From Bacteroidota bacterium (GTDB taxonomy: Bacteria > Bacteroidota > Bacteroidia > NS11-12g > UBA955), in NCBI GenBank assembly GCA_009918425.1, contig RGEC01000102.1, forward strand, positions 1 through 7,830: 7,830 nucleotides of DNA. The letters run 5' to 3'. The position numbers and the translations under genes are program-made. Positions 1 to 5,874 of the stretch are shown piece after piece (position 1 is the stretch's first letter; every line of letters starts with the position of its first letter). The notes under the pieces were generated by a model. It searched no databases. It saw only the letters and a program-made list of their open reading frames with translations, and was not told the DNA's origin.

Positions 1-264
1 TTTGTTGTCAACCGCCACATGGTCCACATTTAGGGTTTTGTGGTCCAAAATGATGTGCGAAGCGCCGGCTGTATTCTCAATTTGCAGCGTAGCGGAACCC
101 CAGAGTTCTTTTTTGCTGAAATCCACCTTCAGATTGAGGCTCAGGTGCTTGAGTTTCACCTCTTCATAATTGGAAAAGCTATGGTTTTTAACAGTCATTT
201 TTGTTGGTTTTGGGGCATTGCATGCCAACAGGCAAGCCGCAGCAAGAAACATCAGGTATTTCAC
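1..264 (-). CDS. M1-family metallopeptidase lipoprotein, N-terminal part (cut by window edge)
   Basis: This is the first 88 codons of a gene that runs off the left edge. Read from a GTG at 264, it opens with a lipoprotein signal: Lys2, a hydrophobic run, then the lipobox LLAC at residues 12-15, so the protein should be lipidated on Cys15 and exported. The mature start contains HSFSNYEEVKLKHLSLNLK, followed by alternating hydrophobic beta strands. That resembles the N-terminal beta domain of leukotriene A4 hydrolase-like M1 aminopeptidases (HSF.np.ev.v.HL.L.L). The zinc site HExxH and the GxMEN motif lie outside the window, so catalysis cannot be checked. The GTG start is preferred because it supplies the basic residue before the hydrophobic core and an in-frame TAA lies upstream. 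An ATG at 252 (MFLAAACLLAC) is the alternative. A TTTG box lies 4 nt before the GTG. The family call rests on a short stretch and is moderately firm. Confidence 0.72.
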   Translation of the reverse strand, partial: MKYLMFLAAACLLACNAPKPTKMTVKNHSFSNYEEVKLKHLSLNLKVDFSKKELWGSATLQIENTAGASHIILDHKTLNVDHVAVDNK

Positions 265-268
265 AATG

Positions 269-276
269 CAAATGTG
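269..276 (-). promoter_or_regulatory. Possible Bacteroidota -7 box (CACATTTG) of the M1 peptidase gene
   Basis: On the minus strand CACATTTG matches TAnnTTTG at five of six fixed positions and ends 4 nt before the GTG start. No TTG-type -33 element is seen at the usual spacing. By itself this is weak. It is listed because the same TTTG-then-start arrangement precedes four other transcription-unit heads in the window. Confidence 0.3.
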
Positions 277-360
277 GGGAAGGAATGGGGAAATAAAAAG
301 TGTTTACCCATAGACCGCAGTTTAACCCTCTGGCTACAAGGCAGCACAATGACAAACCGT

Positions 361-389
361 TATAAAATGGTTGGCGAGGATACCAACCA
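361..389 (-). terminator. Probable intrinsic terminator downstream of the GT-C glycosyltransferase gene
   Basis: On the minus strand TGGTTGG and CCAACCA form a perfect 7-bp stem (383-389 with 368-374) around an 8-nt loop. The next bases are TTTTATA (361-367). It begins 25 nt after the TAA of the glycosyltransferase gene and lies before the M1 peptidase gene. Stem plus a short T-run in this direction only suggests a factor-independent terminator separating the two genes. The T-run is short, so termination may be partial. Confidence 0.55.
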
Positions 390-414
390 CACGCCTACTT
401 GAAACCAATATCCA

Positions 415-1899
415 TTAGTCCCACCCATAAAACGGCGTTGCCACCGATTTCCACTCTGCCTCACTGCCAATAACGTAAATATGCATATTGGCAAATGTTC
501 CCCCTCTGCCCAGTGCATACATCCAACCTGGCAAAGCCAGCTGTTGGGGTTTATAGGTAGCTTTCAGCACCAGTTCAGGATGCAACACATCTGTGAGGTA
601 ATAAATGCTGTCATACTCACCAAAACCAAAATGATCGGGTGAGGTAACATGCGTAAAATCTACGTTAGAATGCTTTGCAGCATAATACAACCCGATTTCA
701 TTGCCATACAGCAAAACCCTCCCTGAAACCGGCATTTGCGTTTCCAAAAACGCCACACAGGACTTGGGGTCGCGCTCAGGGCGCTGAATGATACCCAGTG
801 CATGTCGGCTTACAAAAGGGAACAACATCATGCCTATCACAGGCCACCAATACCATTTTTTGAGATTGGGAAATGCCGGACACTTATCGGCTATATGCGA
901 AGCCACAACCCATAGGCCCACGACATACATGGGCAAAAAATAGCGGTAATACGGACCCAAAAACAACAGCCATACTAAGCCTGCTATTAACCATACTGCA
1001 GCGGGCAGCGCGTTCTTGGGTTGCAACCTGAACTGCTTCCAGGCCAGCCAGGTAACCCATCCATGCAACAACGGCAGCCAGGGTTGTTCCTTGTACACAG
1101 GATAAAACCGACCTATGAAATAATTATAAATACGAATGTGCAAACCACCACCGGCTGTATGTTCCATGCTGTGCTGAAACAGCTGCGCATACAGTTCAGC
1201 AATCCGAAAATCTATGAAAATAAGAAAACACAAGGGCAGCACTAACAAACCTGCAGCATAGCCTATCAACTTTGGCACCGTAAATTCCTGCCAAACATAC
1301 CACACAGACAATACCGCAACCACAGGCCATAGCTTTAGGTGGGTTAGTAACATGGCTCCGCAAAGCAAACCCAGAATCAATGTCTGCAAACCTTTTCGCA
1401 TGGGCTTTACGCGGGTATAAACAGCCATCCACGCCACCAGCAGTGCCACTTCAATAACCTCGCCTCGCACCGACCGGCTGATTTCAAAAACAGCCTTATC
1501 AAATAAAAAATAGAGGCACAACAAAGCGGCCCAGCGGCTATCTATCTGCTGGTTGCGTATAAAAACCCTGAATAACAGCCAAATTGCGCCCACATGCAGC
1601 AACAGAAAAGGCAGCCGCACCCAAAACACTTCGCAGGGGAAAATGCCAAGGGTAAGGCGATGCAGCATCATTATACCGGGAGGATAACTCAAAAAAATAT
1701 CTTCTGTTCCGGGGGTTGGCCAGGCCTTGCTGATGTAACTGCCGGTGCGTTTCCACAACACCGCGGGCTCCAGGCAAGCCGCCTCATCCAGCCAGGGAAT
1801 GGGAATAACGTCTAGGTTGATGAGCCCTACAACGAGATAAACCAGCAATACACCGTAAAACACTTTTTCTGCAATATGTCTGGGTGCCCCAATCTGCAT
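415..1899 (-). CDS. GT-C fold polytopic membrane glycosyltransferase (GT39/GT83-like)
   Basis: The 494-residue protein has roughly ten hydrophobic helices from residue 13 to about 370, then a soluble C-terminal part of about 120 residues. After the first helix it carries PWLDEA with the acidic pair Asp38-Glu39 in the first extracytoplasmic loop, where GT-C enzymes place their catalytic or metal-binding acid. SYPPG follows at 71-75, RSVRGE at 142-147, TH.K.WP at 186-192 and YYRYFLP at 317-323. This order matches PMT/ArnT-like (GT39/GT83) transferases, which take a sugar from a polyprenyl-phosphate donor and attach it to lipid, glycan or protein on the outer face of the inner membrane. Donor and acceptor cannot be told from sequence, and no glycan cluster surrounds it. 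The ATG at 1899 is the natural start. The gene has its own upstream region and a likely terminator, so it is probably monocistronic. Assignment to the GT-C superfamily is fairly firm; substrate is unknown. Confidence 0.8.
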   Translation of the reverse strand: MQIGAPRHIAEKVFYGVLLVYLVVGLINLDVIPIPWLDEAACLEPAVLWKRTGSYISKAWPTPGTEDIFLSYPPGIMMLHRLTLGIFPCEVFWVRLPFLLLHVGAIWLLFRVFIRNQQIDSRWAALLCLYFLFDKAVFEISRSVRGEVIEVALLVAWMAVYTRVKPMRKGLQTLILGLLCGAMLLTHLKLWPVVAVLSVWYVWQEFTVPKLIGYAAGLLVLPLCFLIFIDFRIAELYAQLFQHSMEHTAGGGLHIRIYNYFIGRFYPVYKEQPWLPLLHGWVTWLAWKQFRLQPKNALPAAVWLIAGLVWLLFLGPYYRYFLPMYVVGLWVVASHIADKCPAFPNLKKWYWWPVIGMMLFPFVSRHALGIIQRPERDPKSCVAFLETQMPVSGRVLLYGNEIGLYYAAKHSNVDFTHVTSPDHFGFGEYDSIYYLTDVLHPELVLKATYKPQQLALPGWMYALGRGGTFANMHIYVIGSEAEWKSVATPFYGWD

Positions 1900-1907
1900 T
1901 CCGTTCG

Positions 1908-1915
1908 CAAAGTAA
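1908..1915 (-). promoter_or_regulatory. Possible -7 box (TTACTTTG) of the glycosyltransferase gene
   Basis: Minus-strand TTACTTTG matches TAnnTTTG at five of six fixed positions and ends 8 nt before the ATG at 1899. No -33 TTG is visible. Directly upstream is a 16-bp tandem repeat (1919-1950) that would overlap the RNA polymerase footprint. Confidence 0.35.
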
Positions 1916-1918
1916 GGA

Positions 1919-1950
1919 GGTTGGTTTGTTTATTGGTTGATTTGTTTAAT
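1919..1950. repeat. Imperfect 16-bp tandem duplication upstream of the glycosyltransferase gene
   Basis: Two adjoining 16-base units, GGTTGGTTTGTTTATT (1919-1934) and GGTTGATTTGTTTAAT (1935-1950), differ at two positions. They lie 20-51 nt upstream of the start codon at 1899. The position fits a promoter-proximal operator or slippage-derived duplication; function is unknown. Confidence 0.7.
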
Positions 1951-2050
1951 GGAAAAGTTCTGATCAGCTCGCCACCCGGGTTTATAAATCACAAACCTAA
2001 AACGGTCAGCCTTATTCAGGCACAGACAGAACTTAGATTGCCAAGGTACC

Positions 2051-2076
2051 GGCGAATCATTATCCGCCTCTGCGGA
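2051..2076 (-). other. Two mutually exclusive small hairpins after the biotin carrier gene stop
   Basis: On the minus strand, 3-7 nt after the TGA of the biotin carrier gene, TCCGC-AGAG-GCGGA forms a perfect 5-bp hairpin (2063-2076). The overlapping stretch GGCGGA-TAATGA-TTCGCC forms a 6-bp hairpin including one G-T pair (2051-2068). They share the GGCGGA strand, so only one can form at a time. Neither is followed by a T-run, so this is not a clear intrinsic terminator. It may be a 3'-end stabilising structure. Confidence 0.35.
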
Positions 2077-2079
2077 CCT

Positions 2080-2571
2080 TCATTCAAATTCAATCAGTAT
2101 CTGGTTTTTATCCACCGCCTGACCTTTGTCTACCGCGATGCGGGCTACTTTGCCATCGCCGGCTGCTTTGATGATATTTTCCATTTTCATGGCTTCCAGC
2201 ACCAACAGTTTATCGCCTTTTTTCACCTCATCGCCAGGCTGCACCAGCACATTCAGGACCAGTCCGGGCATGGGCGCTTTTACATGAGAAACCTTCGCAA
2301 CAGCCATTTTATCCAGTCCCATGGAATGCAAAAGATCATCCAGTGGCTCTTTCAGGGTCACCGAAACTGATTTGCCGTTCAGCGAAAGTATGAGGGTTTT
2401 TTCGACCCTGTTTATATCCATCAGCCTGGCCGTAAATACCTTGTTACTTACATGCAGAAGTAAGCGGCCATCGGGAAGTACGGAAACTGTAGCCTCCGGG
2501 TTTTTTTCGGGTGTCCATACCCCGTCAATCTGCTGAAGTACCGTTTCCTGTCCCTGTATAATGGCTTTCAT
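2080..2571 (-). CDS. Biotin/lipoyl attachment carrier protein (biotin carboxyl carrier subunit)
   Basis: A 163-residue carrier protein for a biotin-dependent carboxylase. Residues 95-163 form a biotinyl domain with APMPG at 99-103 and EAMKMEN at 126-132. Lys129 is the residue a biotin ligase would modify; the Met-Lys-Met context marks biotin rather than lipoate. The first 90 residues are predicted beta-rich and resemble the linker domain before the carrier domain in propionyl- and methylcrotonyl-CoA carboxylase alpha subunits. It would shuttle carboxybiotin between the biotin carboxylase and carboxyltransferase subunits of an acyl-CoA carboxylase in the cytoplasm. Neither partner is in this window, so the substrate is open. 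The ATG lies 2 nt after the stop of the polyprenyl synthase, which indicates co-transcription and likely translational coupling. It is shorter in its N-terminal part and lacks the Pro/Ala-rich linker typical of classical AccB, so I do not assign accB. Confidence 0.9.
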   Translation of the reverse strand: MKAIIQGQETVLQQIDGVWTPEKNPEATVSVLPDGRLLLHVSNKVFTARLMDINRVEKTLILSLNGKSVSVTLKEPLDDLLHSMGLDKMAVAKVSHVKAPMPGLVLNVLVQPGDEVKKGDKLLVLEAMKMENIIKAAGDGKVARIAVDKGQAVDKNQILIEFE

Positions 2572-2573
2572 TT

Positions 2574-3551
2574 TTAGTTTTCTCTTTCGATTACAAAAGT
2601 AACCAGATTTCGCAAATGTTCTCGGTTTGCCGAAGGTTGCGCTACCCTGTCCAGTATACCGAAAGCCTCATCCCGCAAGGCATACATGCGTTCACGCGCA
2701 TAATTAAGTCCACCATTTTCCTCTATAAATGCCACCACTTCACGGATTTTCTGTTTATCAGGTGTTTTGCTTCTTATCAGGCTTTTGATACTGCGGACCT
2801 TACTGCCCGAAGCTTTGGAAAATGCATAGATAACGGGAAGTGTGAGTTTTTTCTCTTTGATGTCAATGCCTGCAGGTTTGCCGGATTTGTTGTCACCAAA
2901 ATCAAAAAGGTCATCGCGAATCTGGAAAGCAAGCCCTATGAGCTCCCCAAAACGGCGCATGTCTTCAATTGTCTCAGCAGACTGCCCTGCAGAAGCGGCA
3001 CCAATGGCACAGCAGGAAGCAATCAGGCTGGCGGTTTTTTTGCGAATAATCTCAAAATACACCTCCTCTGTAACATCCATAAACCTTGAGCGTTCCAGCT
3101 GTAATAATTCACCTTCACTCATTTCACGCACCGCATTAGACACGATTTCCAGCAAATCGTAATCCTTATGTTCCACCGAAAGCAACAGCCCTTTGGACAG
3201 CAAGAAATCGCCCACCAGTACGGCAATTTTGTTCTTCCACAAAGCATTTATACTAAAAAAACCGCGTCTTTCATAACTGTCATCCACAACATCATCATGC
3301 ACCAGGGTGGCAGTATGCAACAGCTCAACAAGGGCAGCGCCGCGATACGTTCTCTCTCCGATTTCCGAAAAAAGCGAAGTGCTGTAGAGAACAAACATGG
3401 GCCTCACCTGCTTTCCTTTTCGGCGAACAATGTAGTTCATGATGGTATCCAGCAGTGGCACTGAAGTTTTCATACTTCCACGGAATTGTTTTTCAAACAG
3501 CTCCAGTTCAGCGGAAATAGGCTCCTTCAGCGACGATACCGTAATGCCCAT
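2574..3551 (-). CDS. Polyprenyl synthetase family protein (long-chain trans-polyprenyl diphosphate synthase)
   Basis: This enzyme condenses isopentenyl diphosphate with an allylic diphosphate to build a trans-polyprenyl chain. From the ATG at 3551 it is 325 residues, normal for the family. GKQVRP lies at 46-51. The first Asp-rich motif DDVVD is at 86-90 and the second, DDLFD, at 213-217; both bind Mg-diphosphate. KT (172-173) and the FQIR run before the second motif are also conserved. Before the first motif it reads HTATLVHDD with small residues at positions -5 and -4, as in IspB-type long-chain enzymes rather than farnesyl or geranylgeranyl synthases, so a menaquinone side chain is the likely product; chain length is not readable. 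An in-frame ATG at 3587 would add 12 residues, but the -7 box at 3563-3570 lies between the two and the family usually begins near a short leader before the KEPI region, so 3551 is preferred. It heads a two-gene unit with the biotin carrier gene. Confidence 0.93.
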   Translation of the reverse strand: MGITVSSLKEPISAELELFEKQFRGSMKTSVPLLDTIMNYIVRRKGKQVRPMFVLYSTSLFSEIGERTYRGAALVELLHTATLVHDDVVDDSYERRGFFSINALWKNKIAVLVGDFLLSKGLLLSVEHKDYDLLEIVSNAVREMSEGELLQLERSRFMDVTEEVYFEIIRKKTASLIASCCAIGAASAGQSAETIEDMRRFGELIGLAFQIRDDLFDFGDNKSGKPAGIDIKEKKLTLPVIYAFSKASGSKVRSIKSLIRSKTPDKQKIREVVAFIEENGGLNYARERMYALRDEAFGILDRVAQPSANREHLRNLVTFVIEREN

Positions 3552-3562
3552 AAATTGCCCGG

Positions 3563-3570
3563 CAAAGCTA
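3563..3570 (-). promoter_or_regulatory. -7 promoter box (TAGCTTTG) of the polyprenyl synthase gene
   Basis: Minus-strand TAGCTTTG is a perfect TAnnTTTG, the Bacteroidota housekeeping sigma -7 element. It ends 11 nt before the ATG at 3551, giving a predicted leader of only about 5 nt. No clear -33 TTG is present at the usual spacing. The box falls downstream of the alternative ATG at 3587, which argues against that start. Confidence 0.5.
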
Positions 3571-3602
3571 CAATTTTTAGCCCGCATTGCGGTGTAAGGC
3601 GC

Positions 3603-3610
3603 TAATTTTG
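3603..3610 (+). promoter_or_regulatory. -7 promoter box (TAATTTTG) of the thioredoxin-fold gene
   Basis: A perfect TAnnTTTG ends 4 nt before the ATG at 3615, so transcription should begin at or near that ATG. Either the mRNA is leaderless, or translation starts at a later ATG such as 3687, which would have a leader of about 70 nt. No good -33 TTG lies at the usual distance. The divergent synthase promoter box is 33 bp away on the other strand. Confidence 0.5.
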
Positions 3611-3614
3611 TAGC

Positions 3615-4148
3615 ATGAAAACACTCATGCTGCTGTTTGCCTTGCTGGGAACAGCCCGATACTGCTCAAAGCCTAAACATTATAACATGTCATCTCAAAA
3701 TGCCAACCGGGAAAAACTCATTGCCGCAATTCAGCCGGATTTACAATCTTCAGATTCGCTGCAAAAAGCGAATGCCGAAAAATTTGCGGAAAGCATCACG
3801 ACAGAATTCAGCAACTATAAGCCTGACAAAGCTGTAATGGCCGAACTTAAAAGCCGATGGAATGACTCTATCTCTGTGCAAGTAATTGGCGGCAACTGGT
3901 GCAGTGATACCCGACGCGAATTGCCAAGAATTTGCAAGGTGTTGGATATTGTGGGAGCTAAAGCAGAGATGTTTGGCTATTACAAAGTCAATAAAGAAAA
4001 AAAGCCCGTAGATAAAGACTTTGCGTCATTACAAACCGTCACAAGGGTACCTACGGTTTTTGTTTTCAAAAATGGAAAGCTGCTGGGGCAGATTGTGGAA
4101 ACGCCGGTTAAAAGCTGGGAAAAGGATCTTGGAGAAATACTAAAATAG
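3615..4148 (+). CDS. Thioredoxin family protein with a single-cysteine WCxDT active site
   Basis: The 177-residue protein has a thioredoxin fold: a beta strand SVQVIGG (87-93), then NWCSDT (94-99) at the N-terminus of the active-site helix, the cis-proline segment TRVPTVFVF (143-151, Pro146) and a final FKNGKLLG hairpin. Thioredoxins use CxxC; here Cys96 is kept but the second position is Thr99, so simple dithiol-disulfide exchange is unlikely unless Cys107 in the same helix helps. WC-x-D-(S/T) variants are, as I recall, common in Bacteroidota thioredoxin-like proteins of unclear role. Residues 1-14 are hydrophobic after Lys2 and look like a weak signal peptide, but the Cys17 context (ARYC) is not a lipobox. 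If translation starts at Met25 (3687) the protein would be cytoplasmic. It is alone on its strand, divergent from the polyprenyl synthase and only 12 nt from the convergent gene end at 4161. Confidence 0.85.
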   Translation: MKTLMLLFALLGTARYCSKPKHYNMSSQNANREKLIAAIQPDLQSSDSLQKANAEKFAESITTEFSNYKPDKAVMAELKSRWNDSISVQVIGGNWCSDTRRELPRICKVLDIVGAKAEMFGYYKVNKEKKPVDKDFASLQTVTRVPTVFVFKNGKLLGQIVETPVKSWEKDLGEILK

Positions 4149-4160
4149 GCAATTTGCACG

Positions 4161-4772
4161 TCAATAAAAAACCAAGATAAACAATCCTGCCAAAGCTGCT
4201 GCACAGGTTCCTGTGGTTATGCCATAAGCACTCCATACAGCACGCCTGCGCCTTTTGGTGGCTCCATCCATATAGCCCTTGCGGTAAGATTCCTGGTTGT
4301 TCTGCACAAATTTTATGTCCTGTATTTGTTTAGCAGGGACCTTAGACACTGAATAAACAATAGGAACAATAATGGCACCATAAGGGAGCAGGAATGTGCC
4401 AAAACCGGCACCAACACCGGCCCAACGCTCTTCAGTTGGTTTGTAACGGGCAAGCCCGTCTTCAAAACCCTGCACATACTTCTCTTTCGCTGAAGCACTA
4501 GTATCCCCCCAATCAGGAATGATAGCTGTATTGTTGAATGTATCGGTCTTCCCACCTGCATATTTCAACATTAGCACATCACTTTTACGGTAGGAATAAA
4601 ACTGTTTCTTTACAGAATCTCCGAAATTCAAGTATTCAATTCGCTCCGGATATATTTTGGTAACCGTGCAAACCACACGGGTGTTGTTTCTAAGAACAAT
4701 AGTATCCTGTGCAATTGCGGAGCCGGCCGATACCAAAAGCATACAACACATCGGAATAACGTAACCTCTCAT
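4161..4772 (-). CDS. Secreted/membrane-anchored protein of unknown function, paralog A (two C-terminal helices)
   Basis: The 203-residue protein begins with a signal peptide (residues 1-21, likely cleaved SAIA|QD). Residues 22-83 form a beta-rich module starting QDTIVLRN and containing RVVC (32-35), RIEYL (44-48), YSY.KSDV (59-66) and YAGG (71-74). Similar modules with a D-I-(V/I)-K-N-G start and KSDI...YENG end are, from memory, frequent at the N-terminus of Bacteroidota exported proteins without assigned function. Next come YVQGFEDG (99-106), a hydrophobic segment (about 117-143), YRKGYMDGA (163-171), a basic KRRRR (173-177) and a second hydrophobic helix (179-203). The two Y..G(F/Y).DG motifs flanking the first helix look like an internal repeat. 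It is the last gene of the four-gene unit, 14 nt after paralog B. The ATG at 4772 gives the signal peptide directly. No catalytic residues are recognisable, and function is unknown. Confidence 0.8.
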   Translation of the reverse strand: MRGYVIPMCCMLLVSAGSAIAQDTIVLRNNTRVVCTVTKIYPERIEYLNFGDSVKKQFYSYRKSDVLMLKYAGGKTDTFNNTAIIPDWGDTSASAKEKYVQGFEDGLARYKPTEERWAGVGAGFGTFLLPYGAIIVPIVYSVSKVPAKQIQDIKFVQNNQESYRKGYMDGATKRRRRAVWSAYGITTGTCAAALAGLFILVFY

Positions 4773-4786
4773 AAATTTAAAAATTA

Positions 4787-5320
4787 TTATATAACACGTT
4801 CAACACGTCGCCGTCTGGAAGCACCGGCCAAATAACCATTGCGGTAGTCTGCATTGGTGTTCTTTTGATAACGATAAGACAAAACTTCTCTCTCCTTCAC
4901 CTTTGTAAATGAATAATAAATACAGCCCGGCAATGAAACAAATGGCACCAGAATAACAGATGCCCCTACAATCCTTTCGGTTACCGGCTGATAATACTGA
5001 TAGCCATCCTGAAACCCCTGTCGATAATTTTCCTCAGCTGTTTTTGTTGTGTCATTTGTTGACGCTGAAACTGCATTATTCGCTATCTGCACCCTTTCCC
5101 CGTTTGCATACAAAATTTCCTTTACATCACTCTTGAGATATGAATAGTATTGTTTTCGTGCAGTATCATCCGGTTTCAGATATTCAATCCTTGCAGAGTA
5201 AATCTGTGTGACCCTACAAACCACACGAGACTGGTTTTTGAGTACGATTGTATCCTGGGACTTGGCAATATTCAATGTCCCCAAACACAAAATCGAAATG
5301 ATATAGTATGCGTTCTTCAT
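4787..5320 (-). CDS. Secreted/membrane-anchored protein of unknown function, paralog B (lacks last helix)
   Basis: This is a tandem paralog of the next gene. From the ATG at 5320 it is 177 residues: signal peptide 1-21 (NIAKS|QD), the beta module 22-83, YRQGFQDG, one hydrophobic segment and YRNGYLAGASRRRR, ending four residues later. The module aligns with paralog A without gaps over residues 22-83, with about 35 of 62 positions identical by hand, including QDTIVL, RVVC, RIEYL, KQ.YSY, KSDV and YA.G. Unlike A, it stops just after the basic cluster and lacks the final membrane helix. The reading frame extends upstream to a TTG at 5401, but that would overlap the preceding gene by more than 70 nt and bury the signal peptide, so 5320 is chosen; it begins 7 nt after the preceding stop. 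No function can be assigned. Confidence 0.8.
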   Translation of the reverse strand: MKNAYYIISILCLGTLNIAKSQDTIVLKNQSRVVCRVTQIYSARIEYLKPDDTARKQYYSYLKSDVKEILYANGERVQIANNAVSASTNDTTKTAEENYRQGFQDGYQYYQPVTERIVGASVILVPFVSLPGCIYYSFTKVKEREVLSYRYQKNTNADYRNGYLAGASRRRRVERVI

Positions 5321-5327
5321 GATTTGC

Positions 5328-5855
5328 TTACCGTTTAAAAATAGCAGGGACTTCATCTGCGGTAATATTATCTGCCGATAATAGTCCCCTGAAAAAATCA
5401 ATGCCTGATGTCAGTTTACGCTGAAACTGCCGGATGAAATAATAACCATAGCCAAGTAATAAAAGCAAAATGGAACTAAACACCAACATAATTTGGTTGT
5501 CTACCAAGTCCATTCCCAGCATACCCCTTAGCCAAAAAACCAGGCCTGTTGCCAATAAAAGCAGGTATAAAATATATATACGGATGTGTTTAATAGCACC
5601 CATACGAACCTTTACATAGGTTTCTTCTCCCACTCCCAGAATATCACCCTCGTAAAAAGAGGGAATGCGCTTGTTTCCTATATTCTCCAGCACAAACTCA
5701 TTTTCATTGGCCAGACCGTAAAAAAATTTGGTAAGATTGTCTGTTTTGCGGTACCCTGCGTCACTCAAGTAGGTTTGTTGAATGATTTTATCGGCAATAA
5801 CTGCCCTATCAGCGCTGGTTTTAAGCCAAATTGTTTTGAATGGATACAAAAACAT
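5328..5855 (-). CDS. Two-helix membrane protein of unknown function
   Basis: A 175-residue protein with no N-terminal signal peptide. Residues 1-88 look cytoplasmic and beta-rich, with FFYGLANENEFVLENI (44-59), an I-P-S-F-Y-E-G-D-I stretch (64-72) and TYVKVRM (79-85). I recall this pattern (FyG.i....F.i...i.yrnsF.P...G.I....t.I.v.m) from unassigned Bacteroidota membrane proteins. Two hydrophobic helices follow, about 91-109 and 122-141, then a charged tail of about 34 residues. The ATG at 5855 is preferred over an in-frame TTG at 5870, which sits only 4 nt from the upstream stop. It lies 19 nt after the GGGP synthase stop and 7 nt before paralog B, so co-transcription is very likely. DNA here and in the two paralogs is visibly more AT-rich than in nrdJ or the glycosyltransferase. 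Function is unknown; the membrane location fits a role at the envelope. Confidence 0.8.
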   Translation of the reverse strand: MFLYPFKTIWLKTSADRAVIADKIIQQTYLSDAGYRKTDNLTKFFYGLANENEFVLENIGNKRIPSFYEGDILGVGEETYVKVRMGAIKHIRIYILYLLLLATGLVFWLRGMLGMDLVDNQIMLVFSSILLLLLGYGYYFIRQFQRKLTSGIDFFRGLLSADNITADEVPAIFKR

Positions 5856-5874
5856 ACACTTATACGTCAATAAT

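Noticed and set aside
1876..2370. Plus-strand open frame of 164 codons across the glycosyltransferase/biotin-carrier junction
   Set aside because: It runs antisense through most of the biotin carrier gene, whose biotinyl domain is unmistakable, and its translation is rich in His/Phe/Arg, typical of a reverse-frame shadow.
3552..3587. Twelve-residue N-terminal extension of the polyprenyl synthase from the ATG at 3587
   Set aside because: The extension does not resemble the family and the perfect -7 box (3563-3570) lies inside it, so the ATG at 3551 is more likely.
3615..3690. Frameshift in the thioredoxin-like gene that might restore a lipobox around Cys17
   Set aside because: Considered because ARYCS is an odd end to a signal peptide, but the frame is intact and no neighbouring frame gives a canonical lipobox followed by the same protein.
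4149..4160. Bidirectional terminator in the 12-nt convergent gap
   Set aside because: No usable inverted repeat was found in the gap or the adjoining gene ends.
5321..5401. Upstream TTG start for paralog B
   Set aside because: It would overlap the preceding gene by over 70 nt and hide a good signal peptide that begins at the ATG at 5320.
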